The position numbers were made by a program, and so were the translations under genes. The notes beneath the pieces are model-generated. The model saw only the letters and a program-made list of their open reading frames with translations. It did not search any database and was not told the DNA's origin. This document shows, in pieces, positions 1 to 8,244 of a DNA stretch of 64,000 nucleotides (the first letter of the stretch is position 1; each line of letters opens with the position of its first letter). Source of the DNA: Heliomarina baculiformis (GTDB lineage Bacteria; Pseudomonadota; Alphaproteobacteria; Rhodobacterales; Rhodobacteraceae); the NCBI RefSeq assembly GCF_019966545.1, contig NZ_JAIMIC010000001.1, positions 186,001 to 250,000 on the forward strand, given 5' to 3'.

Positions 1-2
1 AT

Positions 3-830
3 CCCTCGCCGATGACCTATCGCGGCACCAATACCTATCTGGTCGGCACGTCCGGCCTTGCGGTAATCGACCCCGGCCCGGCATCCGAGCCGCATCTCGA
101 CGCGATTCTCGCCGCGATCGGTCCGGGCCAGCACGTGTCGCATATCATCGTGACCCACAGTCATCTCGACCATTCTCCGCTGGCCGCTGAACTTGCAAAA
201 CGGACCGGTGCCGGGATCTTTGCCTTCGGCGGCCCACATGACGGCCGCAGCCCGGTAATGACCCAGCTTGCGGCAGACGGGCTTGCCGGGGGCGGCGAAG
301 GAATCGACCTCGACTTTCGGCACGATCACCGTCTGGCCGATGGCGACGTACTCAGCGGAGATGGCTGGCAACTCGACGTGATCCACACACCCGGTCACCT
401 TGGCAACCATATCGCGCTGGGCTGGAACGATGCCTGTTTCACTGCTGATCACGTGATGGGCTGGGCGACGTCGCTCGTTTCGCCGCCCGACGGCGACCTG
501 ACCGATTTCATGGCCTCCTGCGCGCGGCTCGGGCAACAAGACTGGCGGGTCTTCTATCCCGGACACGGGGCTCCGATCACATCGCCCGCCGACCGGCTCG
601 ACTGGCTGGTGAACCACCGCCTGTCCCGCGAACGGGCGATTCTGGATCAACTGGATGCGGGCCCCGCCACCGCCGCAACCATCGCCCGCAACGTCTATAC
701 CGAGACACCGGCGGCGCTCCTCCCTGCGGCAGAGCGCAATGTTTTCGCCCACCTCGTTGATTTGAAACAGAAAGACGTCGTAAAAGCCGAACCAGCCCTG
801 TCGGCCAAGGCCGTATTTCACCGCCTGTGA
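3..830 (+). CDS. MBL-fold metallo-hydrolase, LACTB2-like (5' end outside window)
   Basis: This is a beta-lactamase-fold hydrolase that begins upstream of the window: the reading frame is open through base 3 and reads Pro-Ser-Pro into the first visible Met at 12, which matches the conserved interior of the family rather than a start. Counting from that Met, the zinc motif HSHLDH is at residues 49-54, followed by HTPGHLGNH near 127, an Asp in TADHVMGW near 147 and the PGHG histidine near 182, so both metal sites look complete. The C-terminal 70 residues form the winged-helix-like tail seen in LACTB2-type proteins. The substrate (thioester, RNA or other) cannot be read from the sequence. tRNA-Asn follows 81 bp downstream on the same strand. 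Confidence 0.85.
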   Translation, partial: PSPMTYRGTNTYLVGTSGLAVIDPGPASEPHLDAILAAIGPGQHVSHIIVTHSHLDHSPLAAELAKRTGAGIFAFGGPHDGRSPVMTQLAADGLAGGGEGIDLDFRHDHRLADGDVLSGDGWQLDVIHTPGHLGNHIALGWNDACFTADHVMGWATSLVSPPDGDLTDFMASCARLGQQDWRVFYPGHGAPITSPADRLDWLVNHRLSRERAILDQLDAGPATAATIARNVYTETPAALLPAAERNVFAHLVDLKQKDVVKAEPALSAKAVFHRL

Positions 831-911
831 AGACGGTTTGGATTTTTTCCGGGAAAACAGCCAAAACCCTCTGGACCTCCGAAATACCTGTTGCTATATC
901 GCGCAAACCGT

Positions 912-986
912 TCCGGCGTAGCTCAGCGGTAGAGCAGTTGACTGTTAATCAATTGGTCGTAGGTTCGATCCCTACCGCCGGAGCCA
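912..986 (+). tRNA. tRNA-Asn (GTT)
   Basis: The 75-nt gene includes an encoded CCA end. The acceptor arms TCCGGCG (912-918) and CGCCGGA (976-982) pair perfectly. The D loop reads AGCTCAGCGGTAGAGC, the anticodon loop is CTGTTAA with GTT at 944-946, and the T arm carries GGTTCGATCC. It is followed at once by a strong terminator. Confidence 0.97.
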
Positions 987-994
987 AAGAATTC

Positions 995-1030
995 AAGGGG
1001 TTAGCGATCAAACGCTAACCCCTTTTCTTT
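995..1030 (+). terminator. Rho-independent terminator after tRNA-Asn
   Basis: A perfect 10-bp stem GGGGTTAGCG (997-1006) and CGCTAACCCC (1013-1022) with loop ATCAAA is followed by TTTTCTTT. The flanking AA/TT can lengthen the stem by 2 bp. Confidence 0.9.
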
Positions 1031-1169
1031 GCATTTCCTCACATCTGTCTCGCTGTTACCTGTTCCTTAAAGATCTCCGATGACGGCACCCTAGTTTCTT
1101 GTCCCAGCAGTTTCTGGTGGTTCCTGCCCTGTCTGTCAGTGCCGTGATGAGGAAAACAGGAGAGCATCA

Positions 1170-1493
1170 TTGAAGAGCAATTTATTTTTGCTCGCGCTGG
1201 CTATTTCGGGGCCGACAAATGCGGCGACTTGGCTTTGCAAAGTTGACGATGGCGCTGGCTATCGTTGGATTGGACAAGAAAAACGTTGGCGACCTCAAAC
1301 CTTCACTGCCGATGACACATTCATTATCCGCCCCTTCAAAGACACCGACGTGGCACCCCAGAACTTGTACCAAGACAGGCCACCACTCTATCTTGCGCTT
1401 GAGCTAGAGGATGATGAACCCGTGGCCTACTGGTGGTATGACTCGGAAAAGGCTGAAGGCACTCAGTCGTTAGTAGGACGATACGTCCTGTAA
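1170..1493 (+). CDS. Small exported protein of unknown function, TTG start
   Basis: This 107-residue protein is not recognised. The chosen start is TTG at 1170, because AGGAG at 1158-1162 sits at proper spacing and the start gives a clean signal peptide: MKSN, then a hydrophobic stretch LFLLALAISG, then a likely cleavage after TNA near residue 18. The mature part has one Cys, many Trp, Tyr, Asp and Glu residues, and ends in a short acidic region (LELEDDEPVAYWWY). The gene and its flanks (about 1030-1770) are clearly poorer in G+C than the surrounding DNA, which fits recent acquisition, but no integrase or repeat of the tRNA end is visible. Bases 1494-1775 downstream hold no convincing gene. 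Confidence 0.65.
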   Translation: MKSNLFLLALAISGPTNAATWLCKVDDGAGYRWIGQEKRWRPQTFTADDTFIIRPFKDTDVAPQNLYQDRPPLYLALELEDDEPVAYWWYDSEKAEGTQSLVGRYVL

Positions 1494-1775
1494 TTCTTTG
1501 AAAACACTAACGTACTCGTCGTCACCTCAATTTAATACCCAGTGTCTCGGGATGAAAGCGAACGGGCAGAATATACGCCATATTTTGCTATCGGTAATTA
1601 TTCACAAATCGATATGTAACCACGCTCGCTGACTACGATTGCCGCCGTCACCCCGGCACAGGTGGTGCCAGCTATCCCCTCACCTCTGACATCAGCGTGC
1701 AACCGACAGATTTAGAGGTTTGAGCCAGAAAAGCTTCTGGTTGTGTAAAACCCAGAGCGCTGACCACACGCCTCG

Positions 1776-2537
1776 CTACCCCAGCGCCGGCTGTATTCCC
1801 TGCCGGACCTGCTGCAAGGCGGGAAGGTACTCCCTCATGATTTCCTCCGCGCTTTTCTGGGCGGCGGATACGCCCACATTCAACGCCGCCTGCACCCGTC
1901 CCTGCGGATTTACCAGCGCCACCGCGAGCGAGCGCAGCCCGATCTCGATCTCCTGATCCACCAGCGCATAGCCGTCCCGCTGCGCCTTCTCAATTGCCTC
2001 CATGATAGCGTCCGGATCGGTCAGACTGTTGGGCGTGCGCGGCGACAGGTCCGAGCTTCGGATCAGCGCCATCGCCTCTTCGCGTCCAAGCGCGCCCAAC
2101 AGGATGCGGCCCATCGAGGTACAATGCGCAGGCAGGCGTGAGCCCGGCATCAAACCGATCGACATCACCCGCCGCTGCGCCGCACGGGCGACATAGATGA
2201 TCTCGGCCCCGTCAAGGATCGACACCGAAACCGACTCTCCAATCCGCTCCGACAACTGGTCAAGCCAGGGCTGCACGATCTGGGTCAGCGGCATACTGGC
2301 CAGCGCGTGGCTCCCCAGCCGCAGAACCCGCGGGTTGAGCGCAAAGAACTTGCCGTCATACTGCGCATAGCCCAGCTCGGTGAGCGTCAGCAGGCAGCGC
2401 CGCGCTGCCGCCCGGTCAAGCCCCGTAGCCTCTGCCGCCTGCGCGACGGACAGCCGGGGATGCACGCCGTCAAAGGCTTCGAGAACCGCCAGCCCCTTGG
2501 CCAGCGACCCGATATAGTCAGTCGGTTTGATCGCCAT
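1776..2537 (-). CDS. IclR-family transcriptional regulator, PcaR/PcaU type
   Basis: This 253-residue regulator has an N-terminal winged helix-turn-helix (about residues 8-70, with a recognition region around LSVAQAAEATGLDRAAARR) and a C-terminal IclR effector domain (about 80-250). The ATG at 2537 is preferred over the GTG two codons upstream. It is transcribed away from pcaIJ across a 120-bp gap with a three-part operator-like sequence. PcaR, PcaU and PobR relatives sense intermediates of the protocatechuate branch and often flank their target genes. Control of pcaIJ by this protein is therefore likely by position and family; the actual ligand is inference. Confidence 0.88.
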   Translation of the reverse strand: MAIKPTDYIGSLAKGLAVLEAFDGVHPRLSVAQAAEATGLDRAAARRCLLTLTELGYAQYDGKFFALNPRVLRLGSHALASMPLTQIVQPWLDQLSERIGESVSVSILDGAEIIYVARAAQRRVMSIGLMPGSRLPAHCTSMGRILLGALGREEAMALIRSSDLSPRTPNSLTDPDAIMEAIEKAQRDGYALVDQEIEIGLRSLAVALVNPQGRVQAALNVGVSAAQKSAEEIMREYLPALQQVRQGIQPALG

Positions 2538-2551
2538 GCGCACAGCCCGCT

Positions 2552-2580
2552 ACAAATATTGAACAAATATCATTATTTGC
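2552..2580. promoter_or_regulatory. Putative IclR-regulator operator between regulator and pcaI
   Basis: Two direct copies of ACAAATAT start at 2552 and 2563, an 11-bp period. The second copy also forms a dyad, CAAATA (2564-2569) and TATTTG (2574-2579), around TCAT. A palindrome plus an extra direct half-site resembles the three-repeat operator described for PcaU. The element lies 15 bp upstream of the regulator start and 78 bp upstream of pcaI. Confidence 0.55.
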
Positions 2581-2657
2581 ACGGAAAACCTGTGCCCTCA
2601 AGCCGTTCCCCCCTATGGCTAAGCGGCCAAGATCCTTTCACGAAAGGCCACCACAGA

Positions 2658-3377
2658 ATGGACAAGACCCTCCCCTCGCTGGCGGCAGCCGTCGCCGACA
2701 TCCCCGATGGCGCGCAGATCATGATCGGCGGTTTCGGCGGCTCCGGCGCCCCGATCGAACTGATACACGCGCTGATCGACCGCTACCGCGAAACCGGCAG
2801 CCCGCGCGACCTCATTGTCATCAACAATAACGCGGGCAATGGCAGCATCGGCATCGCCGCCATGATCAAGGCAGGCATGGTCGCCAAGATGATCTGCTCC
2901 TTCCCGCGCTCTTCCAATGCCGAGGCATTCAACGAGAAATACCTCGCCGGCGAGATCGAGCTGGAACTGGTCCCGCAGGGCACGCTCGCCGAACGCATCC
3001 GTGCCGCCGGCGCGGGCATCCCGGCGTTTTACACTCCAACCTCCTACGGCACCGAACTTGCCGAGGGTAAACCTGTCGAGGAATTCGACGGCAAGATGTA
3101 CGTGCAGGAACGCTGGCTGCGCGCCGATATCGCGCTGCTCAAGGCGGAAACCGGCGATACCATGGGCAACCTGACCTACCGGCTCGCCGCGCGCAATTTC
3201 AACCCGCTCATGGCGATGGCCGCCGACCGCACCATCGTGCAGGTCTCGACCCTCGGAGAACCCGGCACAATCGAACCCGAAACCGTGGTCACCCCGGGCA
3301 TCTTCGTCGATGGCCTCGTCCATGTCCCCGACCCGCAACAGGAAGAAGTGCTCGTCCGCACAGAGGTGGTTTACTGA
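2658..3377 (+). CDS. pcaI: 3-oxoacid (3-oxoadipate) CoA-transferase subunit A
   Basis: This is the alpha subunit (239 aa) of the heterodimeric family I CoA-transferase that moves CoA from succinyl-CoA to 3-oxoadipate, the penultimate step of the beta-ketoadipate pathway. The glycine-rich CoA-transferase signature GGFGGSGAP lies at residues 24-32, and the family-typical stretch VINNNAGNGSIG follows near 55-66. The start at 2658 has GAAAGG about 10 bases upstream; longer upstream reading is excluded by the divergent regulator. Its stop overlaps the pcaJ start by one base (TGATG), which implies translational coupling. Acetoacetate specificity is possible, but the neighbouring PcaR-type regulator favours 3-oxoadipate. 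Confidence 0.88.
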   Translation: MDKTLPSLAAAVADIPDGAQIMIGGFGGSGAPIELIHALIDRYRETGSPRDLIVINNNAGNGSIGIAAMIKAGMVAKMICSFPRSSNAEAFNEKYLAGEIELELVPQGTLAERIRAAGAGIPAFYTPTSYGTELAEGKPVEEFDGKMYVQERWLRADIALLKAETGDTMGNLTYRLAARNFNPLMAMAADRTIVQVSTLGEPGTIEPETVVTPGIFVDGLVHVPDPQQEEVLVRTEVVY

Positions 3378-4054
3378 TGGCCTATACCAAGCTTTCCAAC
3401 GCGCAGATCGCATGGCGCGCCGCGCAGGACATCGAAGACGGCGCCTATGTGAACCTTGGCATCGGCTTTCCCGAAATGATCGCCAAATTCCAGCCCGAAG
3501 GCCGCGATGTGACCTACCACACGGAGAACGGCGTTCTCGGCTTTGGCAAGGCCCCTGCGCCCGGCGAAGAAGACTGGGACCTGATTAATGCCGGGAAAAA
3601 GGCGATCACGCTCAATCCCGGCGCCTCTTTCTTTCACCACGCGGACAGTTTCGCGATGGTGCGTGGCGGCCATCTCGACCTTGCCGTGCTCGGGGCCTAC
3701 CAGATCGCGCAGAACGGCGACCTCGCGAACTGGCGCGTCGGCACCAAGGGCGTGCCAGCCGTCGGCGGCGCGATGGACCTCGTTCACGGGGCGAAACGGG
3801 TCGCAGTTATCACCGATCACGTCACCAAGGACGGCAAGCCAAAACTGGTCGAAACCTGCACCTTCCCGCTGACCGGGCTGGGCTGCGTCACACAGGTCTA
3901 TACCTCGCTGGCGGTGGTCGATATTGAAGATGGCCATTTCGTTCTGCGCGAAAAACTCCCCGACATGTCGTTTGACGAATTGCAGGCGCTGACCGGCGCG
4001 ACCCTGCATGTCAAGGACAGCATCGGCGACCTCATCGTTCCGGACCTCGGGTAA
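3377..4054 (+). CDS. pcaJ: 3-oxoacid (3-oxoadipate) CoA-transferase subunit B
   Basis: This is the beta subunit (225 aa) that pairs with PcaI. It carries the family active-site motif ENGVLG at residues 50-55; the Glu at 50 is the residue expected to form the glutamyl-CoA thioester intermediate. GIGFPEMIA near 28-36 is also typical. Length agrees with other B subunits. It is the last gene of the two-gene unit and faces the ABC transporter operon, with an inverted repeat between them. Other pca genes are not present in this window, so they must lie elsewhere. Confidence 0.88.
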   Translation: MAYTKLSNAQIAWRAAQDIEDGAYVNLGIGFPEMIAKFQPEGRDVTYHTENGVLGFGKAPAPGEEDWDLINAGKKAITLNPGASFFHHADSFAMVRGGHLDLAVLGAYQIAQNGDLANWRVGTKGVPAVGGAMDLVHGAKRVAVITDHVTKDGKPKLVETCTFPLTGLGCVTQVYTSLAVVDIEDGHFVLREKLPDMSFDELQALTGATLHVKDSIGDLIVPDLG

Positions 4055-4084
4055 AAAGTACGCAGGGCGGATCACTCCGCCCTG
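4055..4084 (-). terminator. Terminator between pcaJ and the ABC transporter operon
   Basis: A perfect 8-bp stem CAGGGCGG (4063-4070) and CCGCCCTG (4077-4084) has loop ATCACT. On the minus strand it is followed by CGTACTTTTTAC, so it serves mainly the transporter operon that ends at 4091. Confidence 0.7.
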
Positions 4085-4090
4085 CCCGCT

Positions 4091-4906
4091 CTAGCCTTCG
4101 CCGCGCCGCGACCGCGCCACCTGCACCGCCGTCCGGGTCAGGATCACCGCCGTCACGATCACGATCAGCACCACAGACACCGCCGCGATGGCCGGGTCGA
4201 TATTGTCGCGCAGCCCCATCCACATCAGCCGGGGCAGAGTCGCCACATCGACCGAAGTGATAAAGATCGTCACGCCGATCTCTTCCCATGACAGCACGAA
4301 GGTCAGCAGGAACGCGGTCAGCACGCCGAACTTGATATTGGGCAGGATCACCCGGAAAATCCGCGTGAACAGTCCCGCCCCCATGACCCGCGCGGCCAGA
4401 TCGATCCGCCGGTCGATCTGCGCCAGCGACACGGTGATCAGCACCACCGCAAAGGGCGAAATCATCACCATATGCGCAAGGATCACGCCGGGAACACTGT
4501 CATAGGCGACGAAATCGTTCACTTGCCCCAGTGTGATCAGAAAGAAATAAAGCGTCAGCGCCGAAACCACTGGCGGCGCCACCATCGGCAAAAGCGCCAA
4601 CCCCATCAGCGCACCCGCATACCGTGGCCGCAGCATCCAGATGCCCAGCGAAAACAGAAAGGCGAGCGCCGTCGCCAGCGCCGCGCTCGCCATCCCGATC
4701 AGCACCGAAAGCCCGGCCGCCCGCGCCCATTCCGGCTCATCAATAAGGCTTTGGTAATGGCGCAGCGACCAGACCTCCTCAGGCACCGACAGGAACCGCT
4801 TGGGCGTGAAAGACACCGGGATCACCGCCAGCAGCGGCATCAACAGGAACACCGCAACCAGCGCGGCCAGTACCACGGCAACCAGACCGGGACGTGTCGG
4901 CTTCAT
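4091..4906 (-). CDS. ABC transporter permease, PotC-like
   Basis: This is an inner-membrane permease of 271 residues with about six hydrophobic spans, including LVAVVLAALVAVFLLMPLL at the N terminus and AIAAVSVVLIVIVTAVIL at the C terminus. The cytoplasmic EAA loop is visible as DLAARVMGAGLFTRIF followed by ILPNI, which docks on the ATPase. It is the last gene of a four-gene unit (ATPase, binding protein, permease B, permease C) and overlaps the preceding permease by 4 bp. This family imports spermidine/putrescine or related small organic solutes; the actual substrate cannot be told from sequence. Confidence 0.9.
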   Translation of the reverse strand: MKPTRPGLVAVVLAALVAVFLLMPLLAVIPVSFTPKRFLSVPEEVWSLRHYQSLIDEPEWARAAGLSVLIGMASAALATALAFLFSLGIWMLRPRYAGALMGLALLPMVAPPVVSALTLYFFLITLGQVNDFVAYDSVPGVILAHMVMISPFAVVLITVSLAQIDRRIDLAARVMGAGLFTRIFRVILPNIKFGVLTAFLLTFVLSWEEIGVTIFITSVDVATLPRLMWMGLRDNIDPAIAAVSVVLIVIVTAVILTRTAVQVARSRRGEG

Positions 4907-5727
4907 GACTTCTCTCCCGGCCGTACCGCCTTCATCAGCGCGCCCATCAGGAACGCGACCCCGATCATCAGGATCACGCTGATCGCGGCACCCAGTCCCC
5001 AGTTCGGGCTCTGGAAAATACGCAGGTAGACCAGTTCGGCCACCATTACGCTGCGCCCGCCGCCAAGGATCGCGGGCGTCACGAAGAACCCAAGCGCAAA
5101 GACAAACACGATCAATGCCGCGCCAAGGATGCCCGGCGCGGTCATCGGCAGGAACACGGTCCAGAACACCCGCTGCCGCCCGGCCCCCATGCCGCGCGCG
5201 GCCAGCAGCACGCGTTCGTCAAGGTTGCGCACGGCCGAGGCCAGCGGAAACACCGCAAAAGGAATCAGGAAATGCGCCATGCCGACCACGACGCCGAATT
5301 CGTTGCGCACCATGGTCAGCGGGTCAGACGTCAGCCCGATGCCCTGCAACCAGGTATTGATCAGCCCCCGGTTCGACAGCAGCGCCAGCCAGCCAAAGGC
5401 CCGCGTTAGCACGGAAATCCAGAACGGGATAAGGATGCAGAGCTCCATCACCAACCGCTGCACCGGACCACCCCGAACCCACAAGAGCGTGATGACATAG
5501 GCCGACGCAACCGAGACCAGCGTCACGATCACGCAGACTCGCAGCGTGCGCCCGAACACCGACAGGACCAGCGGGTCGGTCAGCGCATCGGCATAATTGC
5601 CCAAGCCAAGCTCGGGCAGCGTAAAACTCCAGCGCAGGATGCCGAGAAAAGGAAAGACATAGGCCAGCATCAGAAAGGCCAGCAACGGCCCCAGCAACAC
5701 CAGCGCGGATTTCATCGGTTTGGACAA
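4903..5727 (-). CDS. ABC transporter permease, PotB-like
   Basis: This second permease half (274 aa) has six predicted membrane spans. The first is VLLGPLLAFLMLAYVFPFLG, after a short basic cytoplasmic start. The EAA loop LLAARGMGAGRQRVF ... FLPMTAPGI is intact. It lies between the periplasmic binding protein gene (67 bp upstream) and the PotC-like gene, with which it overlaps by ATGA, so the two halves are probably made in equal amounts as a heterodimer. Confidence 0.9.
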   Translation of the reverse strand: MSKPMKSALVLLGPLLAFLMLAYVFPFLGILRWSFTLPELGLGNYADALTDPLVLSVFGRTLRVCVIVTLVSVASAYVITLLWVRGGPVQRLVMELCILIPFWISVLTRAFGWLALLSNRGLINTWLQGIGLTSDPLTMVRNEFGVVVGMAHFLIPFAVFPLASAVRNLDERVLLAARGMGAGRQRVFWTVFLPMTAPGILGAALIVFVFALGFFVTPAILGGGRSVMVAELVYLRIFQSPNWGLGAAISVILMIGVAFLMGALMKAVRPGEKS

Positions 5728-5794
5728 AAGGCTCTCCGCAAACAGGAAATCCGCCCCGGCAGGTCACCGGGGCGGACAGGTCGGATGGCTTGGA

Positions 5795-6907
5795 TCAGGC
5801 CGAGACGATCTGAAGATAGGCGTCGAGCGCGGCGCCGTAATTCTCTTCGTACCATGCCATATCAAGCGGGATCTGCTTGGCAAAGTTCTCGGGATCCACC
5901 GGGTTGTACCGCTTCTGATCCTCGGGGATCAGCGCATCGGCTTCAGGGTTGGCCGGACCTTGTGCCAGCATCTCGAACATGACGAGCTGCTTTTCCGGAT
6001 CCTGCGCCGAGGCGATGAAATCCATCGCTGCCTTGGCGCCGCCCGGGTTGCCCTTGATCACCGCCATCGCACCGGGCGAGATCAGCCCCTGATCCCATGT
6101 GAACCCGATATCGCCTTCGCTGTCCTCTTCGATCAGCTTGGCGCGGGTCGACCAGATCAGCGCCATGGACGCATCGCCGTTCAACAGCAGCGACTGGCTT
6201 TCGGCACCGCCGCCCCAGAAGCCGCTGACATTGTCCTTGAACTCGGCCAGCTTGGCATGGGCGCGCTCCAGATCAAGCGGATAGAGGTCTTCGGGGGCCA
6301 CGCCATCGCCCAGCAGCAGCGCTTCCCACATGCCCGCGCCCCATTTGTACATCGCGCGCTTGCCGGGGAATTTTTCGGTGTCAAAGAAATCCGCCATCGA
6401 GGTCGGCGGCGTTTCGTATTTCGTGCTGTCATAAGCGATGATGTAGGAGAAGAAATAGCTCGACGCGGCGTATTCCCAGCCAAAGCCTTCGCGCATCTTC
6501 GACTTGTCGACCACGTCATAGTCGATCGGCTCCATCATGCCTTTCTTGCCCAGGGCCTCGGCCGAGAACGGGTCTGCATCGACGATATCCCAGCTCGGGC
6601 TGCCGCTCTGGAACTGCGCCGCGATCGCGCCTTCGGTCGGGCCGGACCCGTCCTGTTTCACGGTGATGCCGGTCGCCTCGCCAAAGGGCACCCCATAGGC
6701 GGTATCATAGGCGTCCATCGCGTCGCCACCCCAGTTCACGAACACCAGCTGGCCATCGTCGGCGAGCAGGGGCGTGCCTTTGGCCGCCACGGCGACACCG
6801 CCCATCAGGGCAATGGCAAGCTGCGTGAAACGGCGGCGCGAAATGTCGCCACGGCGGGCACGGTCGGCCAGGATTTCAACCTGATCCAGTTCAAATTTGT
6901 CGTTCAT
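5795..6907 (-). CDS. Periplasmic solute-binding protein, PotD-like, Tat-exported
   Basis: This 370-residue extracellular binding protein belongs to the bacterial family 1 / PotD group. The N terminus carries a twin-arginine signal: SRRRFTQL at residues 23-30, then hydrophobic AIALMGGVAVAA and a likely cleavage near LLADD. Export in folded form is therefore predicted, which is less usual for this class than Sec export. The mature protein has PotD-like features such as VNWGGDAMDAYDTAY and SGSPSWDIVDAD. It is the second gene of the operon; a 70-bp gap separates it from the ATPase gene. Ligand unknown. Confidence 0.9.
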   Translation of the reverse strand: MNDKFELDQVEILADRARRGDISRRRFTQLAIALMGGVAVAAKGTPLLADDGQLVFVNWGGDAMDAYDTAYGVPFGEATGITVKQDGSGPTEGAIAAQFQSGSPSWDIVDADPFSAEALGKKGMMEPIDYDVVDKSKMREGFGWEYAASSYFFSYIIAYDSTKYETPPTSMADFFDTEKFPGKRAMYKWGAGMWEALLLGDGVAPEDLYPLDLERAHAKLAEFKDNVSGFWGGGAESQSLLLNGDASMALIWSTRAKLIEEDSEGDIGFTWDQGLISPGAMAVIKGNPGGAKAAMDFIASAQDPEKQLVMFEMLAQGPANPEADALIPEDQKRYNPVDPENFAKQIPLDMAWYEENYGAALDAYLQIVSA

Positions 6908-6977
6908 CTTCTTCTCTCCATTGGATATTTTTGGTTTTTGGTAGATCCGGGCTGCTGGCGTCCCGGTTATGGTTGTC

Positions 6978-8048
6978 TCACAGGAACACCCCGTGCTCGG
7001 GCGCCCAATTCACCCAGAACGGCGCACCGACAGCCGCCGTCGCAGGTACCTCATGGGTTGGCAGCGACATGGTCAGATCATTCCCGCCTGCCGTCTTCAG
7101 CCCAAGCCGCGTCTCGGCCCCGAGGTAGACGATATCGGTGATTTTCGCCGGGATCGAATTGGCCTGCGGCATCTCTTCGGCGCTCAGGATCATGCGCTCG
7201 GGGCGCACGGCCACCGATGAACCGCCACCCTGATCGGCCACGGCCCTGATCGCACGCCCTTCGAATTCAGCCACGGCGCCCGTCTCATCCGTTAATTTAG
7301 GATTAACGGGCAAAATATTGATATCGCCAAGAAATTCCGCCACGAAACGGTTACTCGGCCGGTCGTATATCTCACGCGGGGTGTCCAGTTGCTGCAACTG
7401 CCCATGATCGAAAATCGCGATTCGGCTGGACAGGGCCAGCGCCTCTTCCTGATCGTGGGTCACGAAAACAAAGGTCGTGCCGGTATCCTTGTGAATGCGC
7501 CGCATCTCGTCCTGCATCTGGCCGCGTAGGTTCCGGTCGAGCGCCGAAAACGGTTCGTCCAGCAACAGAACGGGCGGCTCATAGGCCAGTGCCCGGGCCA
7601 GCGCGACCCGCTGTTGCTGGCCGCCGGACAGGGCCGAGGGCTTTTTATGCCCATGCCCGCCAAGCCCCACCATTTCGACCATCTCCGCCACGCGCGCCTT
7701 GATCTGCTGGGCGCTGCGCTTTTGAACACGCAGCGGAAAGGCAATGTTCTGCTCGACCGTCATATGCGGAAACAGCGCATAACCCTGAAACACCATGCCG
7801 AATCCACGGGTCTCGGCATCGGTTTCAGTCATGTCCACGCCGTTCAGCGACAACCGTCCGGTGGTCGGTGCCTCGAACCCCGCAAGGATCATCAGGAACG
7901 TGGTCTTGCCCGATCCCGACGGCCCCAAAAGCGTCAGAAACTCACCGCGACCGACCGTCAGGCTGATGTCTTTCAGGGCAGTGAACCGGCCAAAATTCTT
8001 GCCGATTCCGGCGGCTTCTATTTCACCCGCGCTGACACTGTCCAGCAT
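6978..8048 (-). CDS. ABC transporter ATP-binding protein, PotA-like
   Basis: This ATPase of 356 residues is the first gene of the importer operon. Walker A is GPSGSGKTT at 42-50, the ABC signature is LSGGQQQR at 140-147, Walker B is LLLDEP at 161-166, and the switch histidine is in FVTHDQEEA. The C-terminal third is a TOBE-type domain as in PotA and CysA relatives. A GGGGAA ribosome site lies 3-8 bases before the ATG. The coding region contains a TTAA-N7-TTAA sequence (7292-7306), discussed under rejected items. Confidence 0.92.
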   Translation of the reverse strand: MLDSVSAGEIEAAGIGKNFGRFTALKDISLTVGRGEFLTLLGPSGSGKTTFLMILAGFEAPTTGRLSLNGVDMTETDAETRGFGMVFQGYALFPHMTVEQNIAFPLRVQKRSAQQIKARVAEMVEMVGLGGHGHKKPSALSGGQQQRVALARALAYEPPVLLLDEPFSALDRNLRGQMQDEMRRIHKDTGTTFVFVTHDQEEALALSSRIAIFDHGQLQQLDTPREIYDRPSNRFVAEFLGDINILPVNPKLTDETGAVAEFEGRAIRAVADQGGGSSVAVRPERMILSAEEMPQANSIPAKITDIVYLGAETRLGLKTAGGNDLTMSLPTHEVPATAAVGAPFWVNWAPEHGVFL

Positions 8049-8204
8049 TCAATTCCCCACTTCGAAACGGCTCTTTGGGCCTATTGTGACGGCTGTTTCA
8101 GCCTCCTGCAATTGCCTGAAAGTGATTATCCGGAAACTTGGTTCACAAGACGCAAAACTTCTCGAAAGGCGCTGAAAAACAATGCAAAACCCGAAATCCG
8201 GAAA

Positions 8205-8235
8205 AGCAAAATCCGCGGTGATTATCCACCGCGGA
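8205..8235 (-). terminator. Terminator after the isomerase/desaturase unit
   Basis: A perfect 9-bp stem TCCGCGGTG (8212-8220) and CACCGCGGA (8227-8235) has loop ATTATC. On the minus strand it is followed by TTTTGCTTTTCC, just past the stop of the isomerase-like gene at 8245. Confidence 0.75.
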
Positions 8236-8244
8236 CTGCAAATT

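Noticed and set aside
912-1775. tRNA-Asn considered as an integration site of a genomic island
   Set aside because: No integrase and no second copy of the tRNA 3' end was found within the window; only a base-composition shift remains.
5720-7141. A 473-codon plus-strand frame opposite the ABC transporter genes
   Set aside because: It lies antisense to the PotD-like gene, has shadow-type composition and no family resemblance.
7289-7309. A second TTAA-N7-TTAA (7292-7306) flanked by an 8-bp dyad
   Set aside because: It lies inside the PotA-like coding sequence, where codons for Asn-Pro-Lys-Leu-Thr explain it; no promoter is expected there.
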